Assembly: GCF_000090795.2 (NCBI RefSeq)
Contig: NW_003546500.1
Coordinates: forward strand, 114,800 to 135,005
Reading direction: 5' to 3'
DNA: 20,206 nucleotides
Source: Amphimedon queenslandica
Lineage: Eukaryota > Porifera > Demospongiae > Haplosclerida > Niphatidae
The notes under the pieces were generated by a model. That model saw only the letters and a list, made by a program, of their open reading frames with translations, was not told the origin of the DNA and made no database searches. The position numbers were made by a program, and so were the translations under genes. This document shows, piece by piece, positions 15,917-20,206 of the stretch (within the stretch, counting starts at the first letter, position 1; each line of letters opens with the position of its first letter).

Positions 15917-18900
15917 ATGGCTGCTAGTCAAGTTGTTAGGAGGATCATTTGCTGTGACAAAATTGCTAAACCAGTCGGACCTTACAAGTAAATATAGAAT
16001 AGTATAATTGAAGTGTTATTTTAAAAATAAATCTAATTATAATGATACTTAATTACTAGTTATACTTAATTGCAAGGAAAATTTTATCATAGTACTAGCC
16101 GTCAGAACTAAACTACATGTATATATAATAGCAAATTAAAATTCTCAAAATATTGTTAATGACTTAAAAGCACGGTATATTTAACATATTTACCTTAATT
16201 TAACAGGTCGTCAACCTTTATATGTAATATTGTTGTGTGTTATTATTGAAATTATCATTATTATAGTCATGCTGTCATTGTTAATGGGACTGTCTATGTA
16301 GCAGGAATGATCGGAATGAATAAGGTACCTCACCATTCCTTAGGTATCATTGTTATTATCATTATCATTATTATATTATTATTATAGGATGGCCAATTGG
16401 TGGATGGTGGAGTTAAAGCTCAAGCAGAACAAGTAGGAGCATTAAAAGTACCCAAGGCTATAGCCCATGGTTTTTTCTGAAAAATGGCTCCGAAATCATC
16501 CCAAATTTTTATTACATTTTCAGATACATATTGATGTCCTTATGCTGTGTAGAAAGTTTGAGGTGATTCCGACTTCAATTTTTCAAGTTACGGCCATTTT
16601 AAGAAAACGCCAAAATATTGAAAAATACCCAAGGCTATAGCCCATGGTTTTTTCTGAAAAATGGCTCCGAAATCACCCCAAATTTTCATTACATTTTTTG
16701 ATACATATTGATGTCCTTATTCTGTGTAGAAAGTTTGAGCTGATTCCGACTTCAATTTTTCAAATTACGGCCATTTTAAGAAAACGCCAAAATTCTGAAA
16801 AATACCCAAGGCTATAGCCCATGGTTTTTCCAAAAAATGGTTCTAAAATCACACCCAATTTTTATTACATTTTCTGATACATATTGATGCCCTTATGCTG
16901 TGTAGCAAGTTTGAGGTGATTCTGATTTCAATTTTTCAAGTTACAGCCATTTTAAGAAAATGCCGAAATTCTAAAAAGTACCAAAGGCTATATAGCCCAT
17001 GGATTTTTTCAAAAAATGGCTCCGAAATCACCCCAAATTTTTATTACATTTTCTGATACATATTGATGTCCTTATGCTGTGTAGAAAGTTTGAGCTGATT
17101 CCGACTTCAATTTTTCAAGTTACGGCCATTTTAAGAAAACGCCAAAATTCTGAAAAATACCCAAGGCTATAGCCCATGGATTTTTTCAAAAAATGGCTCT
17201 GAAATCACCCCAAATTTTTATTACATTTTCTGATACATATTGATGTCCTTATGCTGTGTAGAAAGTTTGAGCTGATTCCGACTTCAATTTTTCAAGTTAC
17301 GGCCATTTTAAGAAAACGCCAAAATTCTGAAAAATACCCAATGCTATAGCCCATGGTTTTTTGAAAAAATGGCTCCAAAATTACTCCAAATTTTTATTAC
17401 ATTTTCTGATACATATTGATGTCCTTATGCTGTGTAGAAAGTTTGAGCTGATTCCGACTTCAATTTTTCAAGTTACGGCCATTTTAAGAAAACGCCAAAA
17501 TTCTGAAAAATACCCAATGCTATAGCCCATGGATTTTTTCAAAAAATGGCTCCGAAATTACTCCAAATTTTTATTACATTTTCTGATACATATTGATGTC
17601 CTTATGCTGTGTAGAAAGTTTGAGCTGATTCCGACTTTAAATTTTTGAGTTATGGCAATTTTTAGAAAAATACCTAAAGCTATAGCCTTGGGCATTTTAG
17701 CTCATGGTTTTTTCTCCAAAAAATGGCTTCAAAATTACCTCCAATTTTAAATTAGATATACTAATATAAATTGATGTTCTTATGCATGTACAGTATGTAG
17801 TTCAATGTATTGAAACTTTATATTACATTTATTTCTTTTTTGAAGACATTAGAGAACATTAAAGCAGTATTGGAGACTGCTGGCTGTACGTGCAACAATG
17901 GTAAGAATGTGAAGCATTAGCTGTTAATCTGTCAATATTATGATACTGGTATTCCAATAGTTGTGAAGACTACAGTGCTGTTAGCTGATATTAAGGACTA
18001 TGCAACTGTTAATAGTGTCTATACTAATTGTAAGTTCTGAGCAATCATGTAAGATAATGGTTTACTAATAACAATAATGTAGGTTTGATTGTAATGTCAA
18101 GTTTATACATGTACCGTATACAAGATGATTTATTGGCGGGAGTAATATTTGGCGAATTTGCCTGTGGAAAGAAATTGGTGAATTTTATATTAGCAGTTTT
18201 GTGCCACGTGTCATTGAGCATGCTCAGATTGAAACAAAATGGCAGATTTTATATTGGCGATTTCTTCATAGAATTGCCAATTGCCAATATTAATTCCTCA
18301 CCAATAAATCATCTTGTACGATTATGGAACTGTTAATAGTGTCTACACTAATTATAAGTTTAGAGCGATCATGTAAGATAATGGTTACAGAAAGAGCTAA
18401 AGTTAATATCCTAGAAGAATTTCCATCTATATTTAGATCTACATGTACAGTATGTACTAATAGCAATGGTGTAGGTTGTATTGTACCTACATGTACCATA
18501 TAGTGGGAAATTTTGGAGGGACTAAAATTTGGCGAATTGCTAAATTTTGGTGATTGGCGAATTTTAATTTGGCAAATTTGTGGCCACATGCCATTGAGCA
18601 TGCGTATAATGGCTCACAATGGTGGATTTTATTTTGGCGAATAGATATCAAAACACCAAATTCGCCAAATTTAATCCCCTCCAAAATTTCCTGCTTTACG
18701 GTACATGTATCTTATAATTAAAATTATCAAAGAAAAAAATAGCATTGGATCCTTCATGTACAGCGTACATATAGCTTTACTTGTTTGTGTGTGTGTGTGT
18801 AGCAATAAATGTAGTTAACTTTTTTACCCAGCTTTAATACAATTACATGTACACTGAATTACCTACATTACTAAGAGTAGATTCTTGCCATTACACATAC

Positions 18901-19254
18901 AAATTACCATTCCTCTTACAATTTGCACTTAAAATCCACACATGCCACCCTCATACTACTAGCTCTCCCTCACTCTCATTTCTTCACTCAGCCATTTCTC
19001 CATTTCCCTTCCTTTATTTCCTCTTCTTCCTGTCTCATTCTTTCCCCCTCCTCCCCCTTCTTTCTCTTCTCTCCTTCTCAGATTTCCCTCCTCAGTATGC
19101 TCCAGCCAGAGCTGCATATCAAGTGGCAACACTACCAAAAGTATAGGCCTATCATGACAGTGTTGTAATCCTATCCTATTCTTGTATCATCATTTAGAAT
19201 GCATTGGTGGAGATTGAAGCTGTAGCAGTACTGGGAGATATTGTGGATCAATGA
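15917..19254 (+). CDS. RIDA: RidA/UK114 family 2-iminobutanoate/2-iminopropanoate deaminase, seven exons
   Basis: RidA hydrolyses reactive enamine/imine products of PLP-dependent dehydratases to 2-keto acids and ammonia; family members are homotrimers. Exons: 15917-15987, 16267-16324, 16388-16432, 17846-17900, 17961-18029, 19082-19140 and 19198-19254 (TGA). All junctions keep frame with GT-AG sites, giving 137 residues, the same length as human RIDA. Diagnostic segments read in order are KPVGPYNHAV, GTVYVAGMIGM, TLENIKAVLETAGC, VVKTTVLLADIKDYATVNSV, APARAAYQVATLPK and VEIEAVAVLG. The Arg in PARAAYQV corresponds to the family's substrate carboxylate-binding arginine. Introns 2, 4 and 6 are 57-63 bp. 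Introns 3 (1413 bp) and 5 (1052 bp) are swollen by repeats. AATAAA signals follow at 19264 and 19296. Confidence 0.95.
15988..16266 (+). other. RidA intron 1
   Basis: Donor gtaaatat after exon 1, acceptor attatag before exon 2. The 279 bp are AT-rich and hold no recognisable repeat or gene. Confidence 0.8.
16451..17790. repeat. 178-bp tandem satellite filling RidA intron 3, seven units plus a decayed one
   Basis: The unit start cccaaggctatagccc (with minor changes) occurs at about 16451, 16629, 16805, 16981, 17160, 17337, 17513 and, decayed, 17673. Spacing is 176-179 bp, then 160. Every unit carries the palindrome ggctatagcc, followed by ccatgg in the full units, and ends with gttacggccattttaagaaa. 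Units are highly similar, with the third, fourth and last the most diverged. All units have the same orientation. No open frame spans them. Confidence 0.93.
18106..18318. mobile_element. MITE-like foldback element 1 in RidA intron 5
   Basis: The left end (tacatgtaccgtata, then acaagatgatttattgg at 18120-18136) is the inverted copy of the right end (ccaataaatcatcttgt at 18301-18317). Inner arms share ttggcgaatttg and its complement-like caattgccaa. The middle contains gtcattgagcatgc, also present in element 2. There is no coding capacity. Confidence 0.65.
18320..18386 (+). pseudogene. Duplicated 3' part of RidA exon 5 with disabled splice donor
   Basis: 18320-18386 matches 17996-18062 in order, covering the last 34 bases of exon 5 and the start of intron 5. 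The exon part codes DYGTVNSVYTN against DYATVNSVYTN in the real exon, with two silent and one replacement change. The donor ttgtaagt has become ttataagt, so GT is lost. There is no upstream acceptor copy. It is a non-functional exon fragment inside intron 5. Confidence 0.75.
18488..18709. mobile_element. MITE-like foldback element 2 in RidA intron 5
   Basis: Left arm tacatgtaccatatagtggg with aaattttggaggg is mirrored by right arm ccctccaaaattt with cctgctttacggtacatgta. Inner arms share aaatttggcgaatt and its complement. The middle contains gccattgagcatgc, as in element 1, so the two are divergent relatives. Non-autonomous, no coding content. Confidence 0.75.
18961..19081 (+). other. Exceptionally long polypyrimidine tract before RidA exon 6
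   Basis: About 120 bases are almost entirely C and T, ending in the acceptor ccttctcag at 19081. Ordinary pyrimidine tracts are 10-20 bases. The two open frames crossing it (from about 18847) are compositional artefacts rich in Ser, Leu, Phe and Pro. The tract may aid splicing after the 1-kb intron or may be a decayed simple repeat. Confidence 0.7.
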
Positions 19255-19263
19255 ATAGTTTGA

Positions 19264-19301
19264 AATAAATTTAAGACTTTTCTGCTGATATGTACAATAA
19301 A
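19264..19301 (+). terminator. RidA polyadenylation signals
   Basis: AATAAA at 19264-19269, 10 bases after the stop, and again at 19296-19301. The second is followed by a T-rich stretch (actttttttctt) typical of a downstream element, so it is the better candidate. Confidence 0.65.
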
Positions 19302-19333
19302 AATTAAACTTTTTTTCTTGTTATAATGACTGT

Positions 19334-19335
19334 TA

Positions 19336-19364
<29 letters not shown>
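19334..19364. repeat. (TTA)n microsatellite
   Basis: About ten nearly perfect TTA triplets lie between the convergent RidA gene and the small minus-strand gene. Confidence 0.9.
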
Positions 19365-19368
<4 letters not shown>

Positions 19369-19466
19369 AGTTATAATACTTTTCTGAATGGAATAGAAGT
19401 GTTCGGTGCTATAATAGTCACAATCTGTCATAAAATAATGGTACTTGTTGGTCACTAGGAGAAGTG

Positions 19467-19673
19467 TCAAGTTTGAGATCCAATGGTTTGTGTCTCTTCA
19501 GAGAATTTGACTCTTCTCTCTGCATTTTCCAGCACTTGGTGGACCATTTCAGACACTGCTTTCTTATCTTCTGGACTCACCCCGTTTTTCTCGTTTCTGT
19601 TCACTTTGCTCTTTTTGGAGGAAGATGAAGTATCTGCAGCATCGTTTTTACTTGAAGACGAGGCGCAACCCAT
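19467..19673 (-). CDS. Small probable N-acylated membrane-anchored protein, unrecognised family
   Basis: 68 residues from ATG 19673 to TGA 19467. The frame continues upstream only through a non-ATG codon (TTG, 19688), so this ATG is the natural start. The N-terminus MGCASSSSK fits the N-myristoylation pattern (Gly2, Ser6) with an adjacent Cys3 for palmitoylation, predicting attachment to the inner face of the plasma membrane. A Ser/Lys-rich disordered part follows, then a predicted helix (SPEDKKAVSEMVHQVLENAE) and a polar tail. I do not recognise the family; a number of small eukaryotic MGC-start adaptors look alike at the N-terminus only. It is divergent to SRP14, with 190 bp between the two ATGs. 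Single-exon structure is assumed. Confidence 0.65.
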   Translation of the reverse strand: MGCASSSSKNDAADTSSSSKKSKVNRNEKNGVSPEDKKAVSEMVHQVLENAERRVKFSEETQTIGSQT

Positions 19674-19863
19674 TTTCTCGCGCTTCAAAGACAGTAAAAT
19701 CCCGGATAATCTTGTAATCTCGCGTCTTAAAGTATGCGGATAATGACGAGAATTTACGGGTAAGGCTAAACGGATTTTGGATATTCTCGTTGTCTTGCTT
19801 CATTGGATATACGGAGAAATAGACAAAGTGTTCGGACCTATACGGAGAATATCCTGATCTGGT
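19674..19863. promoter_or_regulatory. Bidirectional promoter between the MGC-start gene and SRP14
   Basis: These 190 bp separate two divergent start codons. Base use changes here: CG dinucleotides are frequent (tctcgcg, tacgggt, atacgg), unlike the rest of the window. Repeated words are tatacggagaa (twice, near 19808 and 19839, at start atatacgg and ctatacgg) and cggataat (twice, near 19702 and 19736). These look like shared factor sites. No TATA box is obvious on the SRP14 side. Confidence 0.6.
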
Positions 19864-20170
19864 ATGGTTCTTACAAGCAATGATGGTTTTTTAAGCGGCC
19901 TAACGAAACTCTTCCAGTCCTCAAGGACCAGTGGGTCAGTATGGATAACAATGAAAAAATGTGAGAAATTTTCTAAAAATTAAAATTAAATTTTTATTGC
20001 TTTAACTTTTAAAAATTACAGACAATGGTCAAACAAAGCCGAAACCTAAGCCTAGGAAAAAGGGCGTCGCTCAAGGAGGAAAAGGAGGCGGTCCCAGTCC
20101 ACCAGAGCAGTTGGATGAGAACCTGTGTCTATTGAGAGCAACGAATGGGAAGAAAAAGATCAGTACCATA
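19864..20170 (+). CDS. SRP14: Signal recognition particle 14 kDa protein, first two exons (partial)
   Basis: SRP14 pairs with SRP9 to bind the Alu domain of SRP RNA and slow translation during ER targeting. Exon 1 is 19864-19960 (ATG, reading MVLTSNDGFLSGLTKLFQSS then RTSGSVWITMKK). A 61-bp intron with GT-AG ends follows, and exon 2 is 20022-20170. The codon split across the intron gives KKYNGQTKP, matching the family's KKYDGRTKP. Exon 2 continues through a Lys/Gly/Pro-rich loop to LCLLRATNGKKKISTI, which corresponds to the vertebrate CLLRATDGKKKIST. Donor gtacgtg starts at 20171 in phase 0; the rest lies beyond the window. The loop is longer than in human SRP14, with KGGGPSPPEQ added. Confidence 0.93.
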
Positions 20171-20206
20171 GTACGTGAAACAAAGCATAATAATAATATA
20201 ATATTA

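Noticed and set aside
16451..17790. CRISPR-like array
   Set aside because: Units are contiguous 178-bp repeats without unique spacers, in a eukaryotic intron; it is a satellite.
18085..18684. Short open frames within RidA intron 5
   Set aside because: They follow the arms of the MITE-like elements and reflect repeat sequence; the region is intronic.
18847..19168. Two overlapping Ser/Leu/Phe/Pro-rich open frames
   Set aside because: They arise from the polypyrimidine tract and run through the real RidA exon 6 in or out of its frame.
19483..19743. Plus-strand open frame opposite the MGC-start gene
   Set aside because: Antisense frame with Ser/Phe/Leu bias complementary to Ser/Lys/Glu codons of the real gene.
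1..20206. tRNA or rRNA genes
   Set aside because: I found no T-arm-like GTTCRANYC with a matching acceptor stem and no rRNA-like conserved stretch; this was a visual check, so a tRNAscan run would settle it.

Overview
The window looks like nuclear DNA of a sponge, most likely a demosponge close to Amphimedon queenslandica. This rests on AT-rich sequence, very short introns (57-63 bp) beside a few long repeat-filled ones, conserved metazoan housekeeping genes, and a large paralogous family of fibrinogen-like surface proteins of a type I associate with sponge and cnidarian genomes. The species is an inference; the eukaryotic nature is seen directly in the split genes.

Left end (1-1470): the last two coding exons of a gene resembling the C-terminus of nuclear receptor-binding protein (NRBP)-type pseudokinases, then a 242-bp foldback element and a short open segment resembling a Chk2-type FHA domain.

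Centre (1468-15487): a tandem array of one family. There are seven members (one on +, frameshifted; six apparently intact on -), plus a C-terminal scrap of a further copy. Each is intronless in its visible coding part. Each encodes a type II membrane protein: a short Tyr-rich cytoplasmic tail, one transmembrane segment, an N-glycosylated stalk, and a cysteine-rich ectodomain of about 250 residues that begins like a fibrinogen C-terminal domain and then diverges from it. Two N-terminal types exist: type A (three genes, 4.5-9.6 kb) and type B (three genes, 9.8-15.5 kb); the + strand member has its own tail. The stalk of some members carries a 22-residue (66-bp) repeat present 0 to 5 times. One gene joins a type A N-terminus to a type B ectodomain, so recombination within the array is likely. 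A near-invariant core of about 130 bp lies at the junction.

Right end (15.9-20.2 kb): a complete seven-exon RidA/UK114 gene (+). Its third intron holds a 178-bp tandem satellite, and its fifth intron holds a partial duplication of exon 5 together with two related foldback elements. A small gene on the minus strand encodes a probable N-acylated 68-residue protein. It is divergently paired with SRP14 (+), whose first two exons are in the window. RidA (imine detoxification) and SRP14 (signal recognition particle) are housekeeping genes with no evident functional link to the receptor array.
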